From: Acrocarpospora macrocephala
Lineage (GTDB): Bacteria; Actinomycetota; Actinomycetes; Streptosporangiales; Streptosporangiaceae
DNA length: 64,000 nt
Assembly (NCBI RefSeq): GCF_009687865.1
Contig: NZ_BLAE01000046.1
Location: 26,697 to 90,696 of the forward strand
Reading direction: 5' to 3'
The notes below the pieces were generated by a model. It was not told the DNA's origin and did no database searches. It saw nothing but the letters and a program-made list of their open reading frames with translations. Positions 1 to 9,588 of this stretch are shown piece after piece. The position numbers were made by a program, and so were the translations under genes. Within the stretch, counting starts at the first letter, position 1; each line of letters opens with the position of its first letter.

Positions 1-1047
1 TTCGTCCCCGGTTACTACCAGGGCAAGACCCCTTGGGGCATCTACGTCGGTAAGCAGGGCTTCACGCACTACGACTTCGACGTGTACGAGGACGGCGACC
101 GCGACTACGCGTTCGTCACCGTGTACAACGGCGTCATCCCGACGTCGGCGGGCTTCGACAAGGACTACGAGAGCAAGCCCTACCCGACCAAGCGCGCGGC
201 CGAGAAGGAGAAGGCGAAGCTCGCGGCGGACAAGACCACCGGGTGGTCCTGGCTGAAGATCGAAGAGGTCATCGACTACGACAGGGTCAAGCCGCAGCAC
301 TCGCCCGAGTCCAAGCATGTCGGGGGCGTTACCTACGAAGCGTGGCACAAGTTCAACTCGAACACCCCCTTCGACGACGTCGACAAGGCCGCCGCGACCG
401 GCACCGGCTACGTCGACAGCGACGATGTGGGCCAGACCGCCTGGCAGGACGCTCTGGACGGCCAGAACGTCGAGGGCAACGTTTACCTGAGCGAAGACAA
501 GAGGACGCTCGGGTACACCAAGCCCAAGGAGGGTGGCGGCTGGACGTACCACCTGCGCTCCTTCTGGGTGAACTACGACCTGGACTACAAGGTCGTCGGC
601 AAGGTGCTGTCCATCGGCCTCAAGGACGTCGGTCGCCTCGGTGACAACGTCGGCGGCCAGGGCCTGGCCTACAACCAGAAGATCGGCAAGCCGGTCTTCG
701 TGTTCGGCTACCCGAGCGGTTCCCACCCGGACGGCAACTACGCCTTCACCGGCAAGACCCTCAAGTGGGCGTACGGCAAGACGTTCGCCGCTTCGGCCTC
801 GTCCATCAAGGCCCAAGAGCTCATCGGCATCAAGTCCAGCTTCACCGGCGAGGGCGCACTCGGCTCGTCGTGGCTGCTGAACTACAAGAGCGCTCGTCGT
901 CTTGGCTACCTGAACGGTGTGACCATCGGCGTCTCCGACACCGACAAGAACAACCGTTACGACACCAGCGTCTCCCCGTACTTCGACGGTGAGACCTACG
1001 GCGTCTACAGCGTGGCCAAGAACCTCTGGTCCGGCAAGATCGTCTAG
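1..1047 (+). CDS. Trypsin-like peptidase homologue, 5' truncated by window edge, catalytic Ser apparently lost
   Basis: The frame is open from base 1, so the N-terminus (probably with a signal peptide) lies outside the window. The C-terminal half looks like an actinobacterial secreted trypsin-like fold: a Gly-Gly-Gln-Gly-Leu-Ala stretch near 649, FGYPSG near 703, and TGEGALGSSWL at about 844-876. That last segment sits where such proteases carry G-x-S-G-G-P; here Leu stands in the nucleophile position and Ser-Ser replaces Gly-Pro, so it is probably an inactive protease-fold protein. The family match is by eye. The stop is followed by a strong terminator. Exact substrate or role unknown. Confidence 0.6.
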   Translation, partial: FVPGYYQGKTPWGIYVGKQGFTHYDFDVYEDGDRDYAFVTVYNGVIPTSAGFDKDYESKPYPTKRAAEKEKAKLAADKTTGWSWLKIEEVIDYDRVKPQHSPESKHVGGVTYEAWHKFNSNTPFDDVDKAAATGTGYVDSDDVGQTAWQDALDGQNVEGNVYLSEDKRTLGYTKPKEGGGWTYHLRSFWVNYDLDYKVVGKVLSIGLKDVGRLGDNVGGQGLAYNQKIGKPVFVFGYPSGSHPDGNYAFTGKTLKWAYGKTFAASASSIKAQELIGIKSSFTGEGALGSSWLLNYKSARRLGYLNGVTIGVSDTDKNNRYDTSVSPYFDGETYGVYSVAKNLWSGKIV

Positions 1048-1098
1048 TAGCTATACGGGAGAACCGGAGGTGCCCCGGTTCGCCTGAGTACGTGAAAT

Positions 1099-1130
1099 AA
1101 AGGGCCCGGCCGCGCTCGGCCGGGCCCTTT
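1099..1130. terminator. Bidirectional intrinsic terminator
   Basis: A perfect 14-bp stem (1099-1112 with 1117-1130) with a 4-nt loop lies between two convergent genes. The arms begin AAA and end TTT, so it can serve both strands. Confidence 0.85.
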
Positions 1131-1135
1131 CTCGT

Positions 1136-2926
1136 TCATTCGCCCAGGCGGTCGGCCACGTTCAGCCAGTCGACTTCGGTGCTCTCCTTGAGGGTGGCGA
1201 TCTCGCGGAGTTCGGCGTCGAGTGTGCCGAGGCGTTCGAAGTCGCTGGCCGCCTCGGCCATCTGGGCGTGCACTTTTCCTTCGCGTTCGGAGAGCTTGTC
1301 CAGTTGCCGTTCCAGCCGCGACAGCTCTTTCTGGAGCTCCCGCTGCTCCTTGGCGGACAGGCCGACCGTGATCGGGGTCTCGACCACCAGGGTGGGTACG
1401 GCTGTCGCCGCGCGGGCCGACAGGGCGTTGCCGGCCGCGCGGCGGTCCAGGTATTCGTCGACGCCGCCGGGCAGCATCGACAGTTTGCCGTCGCCGAGCA
1501 GGGCCACCGTGCGGTCCGAGACGCGCTCCAGGAAATAGCGGTCGTGGCTGACCACGACCAGGGTGCCCGGCCAGCCGTCGAGCAGGTCTTCCAGTTCGGT
1601 CAGGGTCTCGATGTCCAGGTCGTTGGTGGGCTCGTCCAGGAGGAGCACGTTCGGCTCGTCCATGATCAGCCTCAGCAGCTGGAGGCGGCGGCGTTCACCG
1701 CCGGACAGGTCGCCGATCACCTTCCACTGCGCGTCGCCCTTGAATCCGAGGCGCTCCAGCAGCTGCGAGGCCGACCATTCCTTCTTGCCGACGGTGATGT
1801 ACTTGCGGATCTCCTCGACCGTCTCCAGGACGCGACGGGTGGGGTCGAGTTCGGTGAGTTCCTGGGAGAGGTGGGCGAGTTTGACGGTTCGTCCCTCGAC
1901 CAGGCGGCCGGTGTCGGGCCGTACCGATCCGGAGAGCAGGCGGAGCACGGTGGATTTGCCCGAGCCGTTGACGCCGATGAGGCCGATCCTGTCGCCGGGG
2001 CCGAACTGCCAGGTGCAGTGGTCGAGGACCAGGGGTCCGGTGTCGGGGCCGCCCGCGTGCAGGGTCACGTCCTCCAGGTCGTACACCGTCTTGCCGAGGC
2101 GGGCGGAGGCGAACTTGAGCAGTTCGACGGTCTCGCGGGCCGGCGGCACGTCGGCGATCAGGGCTTCGGCGGCGTTGATCCTGAACTTGGGCTTGGAGGT
2201 GCGCGCGGGCGGGCCGCGCCGCAGCCAGGCGATCTCCTTGCGCATCAGGTTCTGCCGCCGGTCCTCGGTGGCCTGCGCGACCCGCGCGCGCTCGGCCTTG
2301 GCCAGCACGTACGCCGCGTAGCCGCCGTCATATCGCTCGACGGAGCCGTCCACGACCTCCCAGGTCCTGGTGGACACCGCGTCCAGGAACCAGCGGTCGT
2401 GGGTGACCACGATCAGCGCCGACCGGCGCGCCGCCAGGTGTCCGGCCAGCCAGGCGATGGCCTCGATGTCCAGGTGGTTGGTGGGCTCGTCGAGCACGAT
2501 CAGGTCGTCGGCGCCGATCAGCAGCCGGGCCAGCGCGGTCCTGCGCCGCTCGCCGCCGGACAGGGCGCCAGCCTGCGCGGACAGCTCGATGTCGCCGAGC
2601 AGGTTCGCCAGGATCTCCCGGATCGCGGCGTCGCCCGCCCATTCGTGTTCGGCTCTGCCACCCAGGACGAGTTCCTGGACCGTGGCGTCGGCGGCGAAGT
2701 CGTCCCGCTGGGAGAGCACGCCGACGTGCAGGTTGCGGGTGTGGGTGACCCGCCCGCCGTCCGGCTTCAACTCCCCCGCGATGATCGAGATCAGCGTGGT
2801 CTTGCCGCCGCCGTTGCGGCCGACGACGCCGATGCGGTCGCCTTCCTCGACGCCGAGCGAGACGTTCGCGAGCAGGGGTTTGGGACCGTAGGCGTGGGAG
2901 ACGGATTCAAGATTGACCAGATTCAT
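1136..2926 (-). CDS. ABC-F family ATPase (Uup-like)
   Basis: Soluble protein of 596 residues with two ABC nucleotide-binding domains and no membrane segment. First Walker A is GRNGGGKTT (about 36-44), second is GVNGSGKST (about 320). Both halves carry LSGGERRR signatures and a LLLDEPTN or VLDEPTN Walker B. The C-terminus, from about residue 520, is Glu/Arg/Leu-rich and looks like the coiled-coil tail of Uup-type proteins. ABC-F proteins act on the ribosome (translation factors or antibiotic protection); which applies here cannot be told. It is the last gene of the minus-strand run rsmA-ispE-ABC-F, 16 nt after ispE, so it is likely cotranscribed with ispE. Confidence 0.93.
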   Translation of the reverse strand: MNLVNLESVSHAYGPKPLLANVSLGVEEGDRIGVVGRNGGGKTTLISIIAGELKPDGGRVTHTRNLHVGVLSQRDDFAADATVQELVLGGRAEHEWAGDAAIREILANLLGDIELSAQAGALSGGERRRTALARLLIGADDLIVLDEPTNHLDIEAIAWLAGHLAARRSALIVVTHDRWFLDAVSTRTWEVVDGSVERYDGGYAAYVLAKAERARVAQATEDRRQNLMRKEIAWLRRGPPARTSKPKFRINAAEALIADVPPARETVELLKFASARLGKTVYDLEDVTLHAGGPDTGPLVLDHCTWQFGPGDRIGLIGVNGSGKSTVLRLLSGSVRPDTGRLVEGRTVKLAHLSQELTELDPTRRVLETVEEIRKYITVGKKEWSASQLLERLGFKGDAQWKVIGDLSGGERRRLQLLRLIMDEPNVLLLDEPTNDLDIETLTELEDLLDGWPGTLVVVSHDRYFLERVSDRTVALLGDGKLSMLPGGVDEYLDRRAAGNALSARAATAVPTLVVETPITVGLSAKEQRELQKELSRLERQLDKLSEREGKVHAQMAEAASDFERLGTLDAELREIATLKESTEVDWLNVADRLGE

Positions 2927-2942
2927 CGCCTGGTAAGCCTAT

Positions 2943-3842
2943 CTAGACGACCACGGCTCCGGGGACCGGTCCGTAGCCGCTCACCACGGCGCGGCAGGCG
3001 CTCTTCAGCGCCACCGACAGGTCGAGCGCGTGCTCGGCCGACTCGGCGAGGAACGCGCAGGTCGGGCCGGAGCCGGAGACCAGCGCGCCGAGCGCGCCGC
3101 GATCCCGGCCGACCTGAAGGGTCCTGGCCAGGCTGCGGCGGAGCATGATCGCGGCTGGTTGCAGGTCGTTGACCAGGGATTTTCCCAGCCCGGGCGCGTC
3201 ACCGTCGCGGAGCGCGGCGGCGAGTTGGTCGCTCAGCGCGGGCCAGCAGGCGCGTTCGCCGGCGGCTTCGCGGAGGCGGTCGCACTCGCCGTACACCTGG
3301 GGGGTGGAAAGGCCGCCGTCGGCGAGGGCGAACACCCAGAAGAAGGTGCCGCGGACCGGGAGCGGCGTGAGCATCTCGCCCCGGCCGGTGCCGACGGCGG
3401 TGCCGCCGAGCAGGGCGAACGGCACATCGCTCCCCAGATCGGCGGCGATGTCCAGCAGGTCACGCTGGGTCAGGCCAAGGCCCCAGAGCCGGTCGCAGGC
3501 CACCAGGGCCGCGGCCGCGTCGGCGCTGCCGCCGGCCATGCCGCCCGCCACCGGGATGGACTTGCGGATGACCAGCTCCGCGCCGTACGGCCGGCCGGCG
3601 CGGGCGGCGAGGGCGCGGGCGGCCCGGATCGCGAGGTTGTCGCCGTCCAGCGGCACCAGCCCGGCCGAATCACCCTCCACCCGGACCGTCAACGTCGCCG
3701 CCTCCACGGCGGTGACCTCGTCGAACAGCGACACCGCGTGGAAAACATTCACCAGGTCGTGGTAGCCGTCGTCCCGCAGCGGCCCCACCGAGAGCTGGAG
3801 GTTGACCTTGCCCGGGACACGAACGGTCACAGATGACGTCAC
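2943..3842 (-). CDS. ispE: 4-diphosphocytidyl-2-C-methyl-D-erythritol kinase IspE
   Basis: GHMP-family kinase of 299 residues that phosphorylates CDP-methylerythritol in the MEP isoprenoid pathway. Visible hallmarks are the N-terminal PGKVNLQLSVG substrate region (about 10-20), the glycine-rich ATP loop PVAGGMAGGSADAAA (about 97-111), and the C-terminal GSGPTCAF motif. Length is normal for the family. It normally follows rsmA directly; here 2.8 kb of kinase/FG-GAP insertion separates them, so it probably has its own promoter in 3843-3954. Confidence 0.97.
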   Translation of the reverse strand: MTSSVTVRVPGKVNLQLSVGPLRDDGYHDLVNVFHAVSLFDEVTAVEAATLTVRVEGDSAGLVPLDGDNLAIRAARALAARAGRPYGAELVIRKSIPVAGGMAGGSADAAAALVACDRLWGLGLTQRDLLDIAADLGSDVPFALLGGTAVGTGRGEMLTPLPVRGTFFWVFALADGGLSTPQVYGECDRLREAAGERACWPALSDQLAAALRDGDAPGLGKSLVNDLQPAAIMLRRSLARTLQVGRDRGALGALVSGSGPTCAFLAESAEHALDLSVALKSACRAVVSGYGPVPGAVVV

Positions 3843-3954
3843 GGCATCCGAGCCTAACCTGACCTGCCGCTACGCCCGATAAAAGATCAGCACAAATTAG
3901 GGCGAAAGCCGTACATAGAACGGTACGGTTGCGGCAACGCGCGGTTCACGGGGA

Positions 3955-5295
3955 GTGCACATCGACGTCAACTCGGCCATCAGCGCGCCGCTTTCCGCGG
4001 GCGATCCGGCGCGAATCGGGCCCTATCAGCTGCTTGGGCGGCTCGGTACGGGCGGCATGGGCACCGTCTACCTCGGCGTGGACGGGGAGCGCCAGGTCGC
4101 CGTCAAGGTCGTCAAACGGCAGTACGCGGTGGACGAGGACTTCAGCCAGCGCTTCAAGACCGAGGTGGAGCACGCGCAGCGGGTGGCCTCGTTCTGCACG
4201 GCGCTGGTGCTGGACCAGGGCACGACCGAGGACGGGCGGCCTTACATGGTCACCGAGTTCATCCCGGGCACCCCGCTGGACCGGCAGATCGCGAGCTTCG
4301 GCGCGCTGGAGGCGGGCACCTTACACGGGGTCGCCTTCGGCGTGGCCGCCGCGCTGACCGCCATCCACGCGGCGGGACTGGTGCACCGGGATCTGAAACC
4401 GGCCAATGTGATCCTGTCCATGTCCGGCCCTCGGGTGATCGACTTCGGTATCGCGCGCGCGGTCGACGCCACCCACGGACACACCGAGACCGGCGAAGTC
4501 GTCGGATCCCCCGGCTGGTGGGCGCCGGAGCAGCTGCAGGGCCGGGTGGTCACCCCCGCCGTCGACGTCTTCACCTGGGGCTGCCTGGTCGGCTACGCGG
4601 GCAACGCCCGCCACCCCTTCGGCGAAGGCGACCCCATGGTCCTCGCCCACCGCGTCTTAGAATCCGAACCCGACCTGGACGGCCTCCCCGCCCCCCTCGA
4701 CCACCTCGTCCGCCGCGCCCTCCACAAGGAACCCCGCCACCGCCCCTCCGCCCAGGAACTCCTGCTCGCCCTCGTCGGCGGACGCGACGACCCCAGCACC
4801 GAAGTCCTGGCCTGGGACCCCCCGGAGAACATCCAGCCACCCGCCCGCAAACGCCGCAAGTGGCCCTTCGCCGTCTTAGCCGGCCTTGTGGTCCTCGCCG
4901 CGGGTCTGTACCTCGGCTTCCGCGACGGTACGCCCTCCGGGAGCCGCGAGCAGGGCCGCGCCAACGACATCGGCCGCCGCATCGTCGTCCGCGACGTCCA
5001 CATAATCGTCCAGCGCCCGCATTGCCTCCCGGCCCCCACCGGCAGCAAAAACTGCGCGGTGACCTGGCTCCTGATCAACATGGGCGGCGCCACCGCCCCG
5101 CTCGGCACCTACCCCCAGCTCATCGACGACCAGGGTCTCACCCACACGACAACCAGCGCGCGCCCACCCGATCAACTCATGCCGGGCGACAGCCTCTCCC
5201 TAACCGCCCAGTACACGCTCCCCGAAGGCAACGTCCCCGCCATGCTGACCGGATCACCGATGGCGGGCGGCAACGAAACCGAGGTCCGCCTGTGA
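3955..5295 (+). CDS. Membrane Ser/Thr protein kinase with extracytoplasmic DUF4352-like domain (copy 1)
   Basis: Protein of 446 residues. Residues 21-280 form a Hanks-type kinase domain: glycine loop [11 protein letters not shown] (31-41), catalytic Lys 51 in [12 protein letters not shown] (144-151), DFG (163-165) and GWWAPEQ. After a proline/basic stretch comes one transmembrane helix (about 303-322), then an outside domain of about 110 residues with two Cys, resembling DUF4352. The GTG start is the first available; the GGGGA just before it is too close to be a good Shine-Dalgarno, so initiation may be leaderless. The stop overlaps the FG-GAP gene start (GTGA), implying coupled translation. 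A second kinase/FG-GAP pair lies at 7633-11057. Confidence 0.92.
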   Translation: MHIDVNSAISAPLSAGDPARIGPYQLLGRLGTGGMGTVYLGVDGERQVAVKVVKRQYAVDEDFSQRFKTEVEHAQRVASFCTALVLDQGTTEDGRPYMVTEFIPGTPLDRQIASFGALEAGTLHGVAFGVAAALTAIHAAGLVHRDLKPANVILSMSGPRVIDFGIARAVDATHGHTETGEVVGSPGWWAPEQLQGRVVTPAVDVFTWGCLVGYAGNARHPFGEGDPMVLAHRVLESEPDLDGLPAPLDHLVRRALHKEPRHRPSAQELLLALVGGRDDPSTEVLAWDPPENIQPPARKRRKWPFAVLAGLVVLAAGLYLGFRDGTPSGSREQGRANDIGRRIVVRDVHIIVQRPHCLPAPTGSKNCAVTWLLINMGGATAPLGTYPQLIDDQGLTHTTTSARPPDQLMPGDSLSLTAQYTLPEGNVPAMLTGSPMAGGNETEVRL

Positions 5296-6686
5296 AGACC
5301 TGGCCATTACCTGGGTGGAGGCTGCGGAAAGCGGCGGTTTTGTTGTTAGCCGGTGGGCTGGTGGCGGGGTTGGTTGGGGCTGGGGCGCCGCCTGCTGATG
5401 CTTGTAAGGGTGCGGGGACGGCTGATTTTGATGGGGATGGGGTTAACGATGCGATCGTTACCGACCCGGCTTCGCCGGGGAGCGGGGTGCAGGGGCAGGC
5501 GTATGTGTTGTTGGGGCCGATGTTGAATGGCCGGGCGGTGCCGTTGGAGCTTCGGGCGGGGTGGGCGGCCAAGGCGGGGCGTCTGGACGGTGACGAGTGC
5601 CTGGATGTGGTGGTCTCCAATCCGTTCGCGTCAGTGCTGTCGGATGGGAGCACGGTGCCGGGGGCGGGGGTCGCCTATGTCTTCTGGGGTGGGAAAACGA
5701 GCACGAGGTCGCGGCTGGAGTTGAAGGTTCCGGCGCCGCGGGCCAATGCGCATTTCGGGTGGTCGCTGGCGATCGCGTCGGGGACCGTGGCCGTGGGGGC
5801 GCCGCATGAGGATGCGGATGAGGTCGCCGATTCCGGGGCGGCGTACGTGTTCCGGTTCGATGGGCGCAAACCGCGGGAACCGCAGCGGATTACGCAGAAC
5901 ACCCCGGGGGTGCCGGGGGCGGCGCAGCCGGGCGACATGTTCGGGTGGTCGCTCGCGTTCGCGCGGCTTGGCGGGAACCCGGGGGACGTGGATTTGGCGG
6001 TTGGTGCGCCTTTTGAGGACCGGGAAGAGGTCGGGCAGATCGACACGGGGGCGGTCACGGTCGTGTACGACGTGGCGACCAAGCCGTGGACATATCGCGG
6101 GGTGGGCTGGGATCTGTCCTTGGTGGACTCCGGGACACAATCCCGGTCCGGCGATCATTTCGGGCATTCGCTGGCGTACGGTACGCACGCCGGGAAGGGC
6201 TATCTCGCCGTCGGAGCGCCGCACGCGGACGTGGGAGGGGCGCGGGATTCCGGCCTGGCGTTGCTTTTTGAGTCCACGTCAGGGGATCCGCGCCTGATCA
6301 GGAGCCTGCACGAAGGGTCGGTCGGGATCGGGGACTTGCCGGAGCCGGGGGACATGTTCGGCTATGCGCTCGCGTTCGTGGGGGCGGATCTGCTGGCCGG
6401 GGTCCCGGGGCAGAGCGAGATCCGGCGGCTGGAATGCGGAGCCGTACAAGCGATTCCGATTGATCCGACCAGGGGGGTCAGCCGGATCATCCGGTTGGCG
6501 GACGGTCAGCTGTACGACCATTTCGGGTGGAGCCTGGCCCGGACGGGGGACGGGTTCGCGCTCGTGGGCGTACCGGATCGGGGGACGACCGGTGCGGTTG
6601 CCGTGGTTTCGCCCGGGGGAGGCGAGCCTCAGCTGATCTTTCCGGACGGGGACGCGCTCGAGTTCGGGGCGGCCGTCACCGGATAG
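5292..6686 (+). CDS. Secreted FG-GAP (integrin-alpha-like) propeller protein (copy 1)
   Basis: GTG at 5292 overlaps the kinase stop, and the next residues form a signal peptide ([18 protein letters not shown] then [14 protein letters not shown]), so this start is preferred over far-upstream in-frame starts lying inside the kinase gene. The mature part (about 430 residues) has one DFDGDGVND calcium-loop motif and at least five HFGWSLA or DMFGWSLA blades, each followed by a VGAPHED-type strand, typical of a seven-bladed FG-GAP propeller. Likely exported; it may bind or sense a ligand and feed the coupled kinase, but that is inference. Its last 11 nt overlap the 3' end of rsmA on the opposite strand. 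Confidence 0.88.
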   Translation: MKTWPLPGWRLRKAAVLLLAGGLVAGLVGAGAPPADACKGAGTADFDGDGVNDAIVTDPASPGSGVQGQAYVLLGPMLNGRAVPLELRAGWAAKAGRLDGDECLDVVVSNPFASVLSDGSTVPGAGVAYVFWGGKTSTRSRLELKVPAPRANAHFGWSLAIASGTVAVGAPHEDADEVADSGAAYVFRFDGRKPREPQRITQNTPGVPGAAQPGDMFGWSLAFARLGGNPGDVDLAVGAPFEDREEVGQIDTGAVTVVYDVATKPWTYRGVGWDLSLVDSGTQSRSGDHFGHSLAYGTHAGKGYLAVGAPHADVGGARDSGLALLFESTSGDPRLIRSLHEGSVGIGDLPEPGDMFGYALAFVGADLLAGVPGQSEIRRLECGAVQAIPIDPTRGVSRIIRLADGQLYDHFGWSLARTGDGFALVGVPDRGTTGAVAVVSPGGGEPQLIFPDGDALEFGAAVTG

Positions 6687-7524
6687 GGCCGTGTTCTGCG
6701 ATTTTGGCGAAATCGAGCACGCTCAGCTGTTCGCCGCGTTCTGAGGGGTTGATTCCCGCCTCGGTGAGGGCGTGTTCGGCGGCGGATGCCGTACCGGCCC
6801 AGGAGGCGAGGGCGGCGCGGAGGGTTTTGCGGCGCTGGGCGAAAGCGGCGTCCACGACGGCGAAGACCTGCTCGCGGGTGGCGGAGGTCGGCGGCGGGTC
6901 GCGGCGGACCAGGGAGACCAGACCGGAGTCGACGTTCGGGGCGGGCCAGAACACGTTCCTGCCGACCGGACCGGCCCGGCGAACCTCCGCATACCAGGCG
7001 GCCTTCACGGACGGCACACCGTAGATCTTGGAGCCGGGAGGGGCGGCCAGCCGGTCGGCGACCTCCGCCTGGACCATGACCAGGCCGCGCCGCAGGGACG
7101 GCAGGATCTCCAGCAGGTGCAGCACGACCGGAACCGACACGTTGTAGGGCAGGTTCGCCACCAGCGCGGTCGGCTCGGCGGGCAGATCGTCCAGATTGAT
7201 CCGGAGCGCGTCGGCGGCCACCACCGAGAGGCGATCCGCGTGCTCGGGCGCCTTCTCCGCGACCGTCACGGGAAGCTGCGCCGCCAGCACCGGATCGATC
7301 TCCACCGCCACCACCCGCGCGACCTCGCCGAGCAGCGCCAGCGTCAGCGAGCCGAGACCGGGACCGATCTCGATCACCACATCCTCCGGCGTCACCCCCG
7401 CCACCCGGACGATCTTGCGAACCGTCCCGCCGTCGATGACGAAGTTCTGCCCGAGCTTCTTCGTCGGACGGATGTTCAATTTCTCCGCCAGCGATCGCAC
7501 TTCGACGGGCCCGAGCAAACTCAT
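6676..7524 (-). CDS. rsmA: 16S rRNA (adenine1518/1519-N6)-dimethyltransferase RsmA (KsgA)
   Basis: S-adenosylmethionine-dependent enzyme that dimethylates two adjacent adenosines near the 3' end of 16S rRNA. Seen: GQNFVIDGG near residue 23, SAM motif [14 protein letters not shown], acidic VAVEID motif II, and the catalytic [10 protein letters not shown]. Start chosen at 7524 (MSLLGPVEV) because it gives the normal length of 282 residues; a longer upstream frame runs through the divergent kinase gene and is spurious. An ATG at 7542 is a possible alternative. It is flanked on both sides by kinase/FG-GAP modules and overlaps FG-GAP copy 1 tail-to-tail by 11 nt. Confidence 0.96.
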   Translation of the reverse strand: MSLLGPVEVRSLAEKLNIRPTKKLGQNFVIDGGTVRKIVRVAGVTPEDVVIEIGPGLGSLTLALLGEVARVVAVEIDPVLAAQLPVTVAEKAPEHADRLSVVAADALRINLDDLPAEPTALVANLPYNVSVPVVLHLLEILPSLRRGLVMVQAEVADRLAAPPGSKIYGVPSVKAAWYAEVRRAGPVGRNVFWPAPNVDSGLVSLVRRDPPPTSATREQVFAVVDAAFAQRRKTLRAALASWAGTASAAEHALTEAGINPSERGEQLSVLDFAKIAEHGPIR

Positions 7525-7632
7525 GGCTCCAGTGTCGGGCATGCGAGCGTGCCGAATTACCTGTTGCCCCCCGGTACGAAACATCCAAGCTGAACTCGGC
7601 GTCGAACACCCCATGTACGAAGGGAGGCAACG

Positions 7633-9588
7633 GTGGATAACGTGGGCGCGCAATCCCAGGTAGTAGGAGATCCCCCGATGGAACCGACCGGCGCCGAGCC
7701 GCTTACCCCGCACGATCCGCCCGCGATCGGGCCCTACCGGCTGCTGGGCCGGCTTGGCGAGGGCGGCATGGGCACGGTGTACCTGGCCGTCGCGCCTACC
7801 GGGCGGCTGGTGGCGGTCAAAGTGGTGAAGGCGCAATTCACCACGGATGAGGATTTCGCCGCTCGATTCCACGGTGAGGTGGAGAACGCGCGCCGGGTGG
7901 CGTCGTTCTGTACGGCGCAGGTGCTGGACAACGGGAACACCGAGACCGGAACTCCGTACATGGTGACGGAGTACATCGCCGGGATTCCGCTGTCGCGGCA
8001 GATCACCCAGTTCGGGGCGCTCGATCCGGGGCCGTTGCACGGGGTGGCCCTGGGGGTCGCGGCGGCGCTGGCGGCGATCCATGTGGCGGGGTTGGTGCAT
8101 CGCGACCTGAAACCGGCGAATGTGATCCTGTCCATGTCCGGGCCGCGGGTGATCGACTTTGGGATCGCGCGGGCGTTGGATGCCACGCACAGCTTCACCC
8201 AGTCCGGGGAGTTGCTCGGTAGTCCCGGGTGGTGGGCGCCGGAGCAGGTGCGCGGGCAGGAGATCAGCCCATGGACGGACATCTTCGCGTGGGGCTGTTT
8301 GGTGGCGTATGCGGGGAGTGGGCGGCATCCGTACGGGCGGGGGGACGCGGTCACGCTCGCGGCCCGGGTGCTGGGCGGGCGGCCTGATCTTGGTGCCCTG
8401 CCCGCTCCGTTGAACGAGCTGGCCCGGCGGGCGACCGATCCGGATCCGTTCCAGCGGCCGACCGCGCAGGATCTGCTGATCGCCCTGGTGGGTGGCGCGA
8501 TTCCGGAGCCCGCGTCGATGGGGTCCGGCTCGCAGAACACGCTGGTCGCCACCGAAATGCTCTCCGAGTCCTGGGAGGCTCCACCGAACGTGGCCGCCGA
8601 ACCGGACGCCACCCAGATTCTGGCCCGGACTGCCACGTTCTCGCTTCCGACGCCTGAGAAGGCGGCCTTATCTCCCACGACCACCGAAAATCCGACTCCG
8701 GCTCCCCGCAGCACCTCTCCGGGCGATTCCGCACCGGGGAGCACCGGTACAGAGGGATCTGCTCCGGGTCGCAGCAGTTCGATCGGCGCTCCCCCGGCCG
8801 GCCCCCAGGAAAAGACCCCAGCTGAGAGCGCTTCGTCGGCTCCAGCCGGATTCCGGGAAGGTGCTCCTCCATATCCGGAGAGTTCTCCGCCCGTTCGTAA
8901 CCTTCAGGAGGGTACCGCTCCCGGTTCTGCCTCTGGTCGTCCTCCCTACGGCGTGTCCGGTCCGAACCCGGTTCCGGAGGCCGCGTCGCTGACGGCCATG
9001 GAGCAGGCGTGGCGGTCGGTGGAGACCGATCCCCGGGGTGCCCTCCCCTATGCGGAGGATTCGCCCACCGAGGCCGGGAAGCGTGAGCGTACCTCGGTCA
9101 TGCGGTGGTTGCTGGGTGCGGGTGCCGTGGTGGCGGCGCTGACGGTGACGTTGGTCGTTCTGCTCACCGCCGGACCCGACGAAGAGCCCAAGCCCCTGGC
9201 CAAGGCCAGCGTCTCCGCGCCGCCCCGAATCGGCGAGGACGTCGGCCGCCAGATCTCGCTCGGCGGATACGACCTCGCCTTGATCATCCCCCAGCAGCCC
9301 CGCTGCGGCGTACAGGCGCACGAGGGCGCGACCGCGGCCAAGGGCGGTTTCTGCCTGGTCCGCTGGTCGATGCTGAACACCGGCGGCGAACTGGCCGCCT
9401 TCAACGGCGTGGCCCCCACCCTCATCGACGACAAAGGCAGCGAATACACGCCGCACGAGACCTCGACCACCCTCCCCACCGCCCTCAAACCCGGCACCAA
9501 GGTGGACGGCGTCCTCGTCTTCGACCTGCCCTCCGGCCGCACCCCCACCAAGCTGTCCCTCACCGACGAAGTGGAGGCTCAGCTATGA
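7633..9588 (+). CDS. Membrane Ser/Thr protein kinase with long Pro/Ser linker and DUF4352-like outer domain (copy 2)
   Basis: Protein of 651 residues, paralogue of the kinase at 3955. Start GTG 7633 is supported by AGGGAGG at 7621-7627, 5 nt upstream. Kinase domain about 32-300: [11 protein letters not shown] loop, AVKVV lysine near 63, [25 protein letters not shown]. Then comes a roughly 190-residue low-complexity linker rich in Pro, Ser, Thr, Gly, absent from copy 1, a transmembrane helix about 490-512, and a two-Cys outer domain. The stop overlaps the next start as ATGA. It reads divergently from rsmA with 108 nt between. The linker could be a phosphorylation-rich tether (inference). Confidence 0.92.
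   Translation: MDNVGAQSQVVGDPPMEPTGAEPLTPHDPPAIGPYRLLGRLGEGGMGTVYLAVAPTGRLVAVKVVKAQFTTDEDFAARFHGEVENARRVASFCTAQVLDNGNTETGTPYMVTEYIAGIPLSRQITQFGALDPGPLHGVALGVAAALAAIHVAGLVHRDLKPANVILSMSGPRVIDFGIARALDATHSFTQSGELLGSPGWWAPEQVRGQEISPWTDIFAWGCLVAYAGSGRHPYGRGDAVTLAARVLGGRPDLGALPAPLNELARRATDPDPFQRPTAQDLLIALVGGAIPEPASMGSGSQNTLVATEMLSESWEAPPNVAAEPDATQILARTATFSLPTPEKAALSPTTTENPTPAPRSTSPGDSAPGSTGTEGSAPGRSSSIGAPPAGPQEKTPAESASSAPAGFREGAPPYPESSPPVRNLQEGTAPGSASGRPPYGVSGPNPVPEAASLTAMEQAWRSVETDPRGALPYAEDSPTEAGKRERTSVMRWLLGAGAVVAALTVTLVVLLTAGPDEEPKPLAKASVSAPPRIGEDVGRQISLGGYDLALIIPQQPRCGVQAHEGATAAKGGFCLVRWSMLNTGGELAAFNGVAPTLIDDKGSEYTPHETSTTLPTALKPGTKVDGVLVFDLPSGRTPTKLSLTDEVEAQL

Noticed and set aside
1268..3148. 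Long plus-strand open frames opposite the ABC-F and ispE genes
   Set aside because: Low-complexity Gln/Gly/Val/Arg-rich translation typical of antisense in high-GC DNA; no motifs.
4518..5291. Upstream extension of the FG-GAP gene inside the kinase
   Set aside because: The extra residues are Arg/Pro-rich nonsense from a shifted frame, while GTG 5292 gives a signal peptide and coupled start.
7525..8328. N-terminal extension of RsmA across the divergent kinase
   Set aside because: It is antisense to a conserved kinase domain and is not needed for a full-length RsmA.
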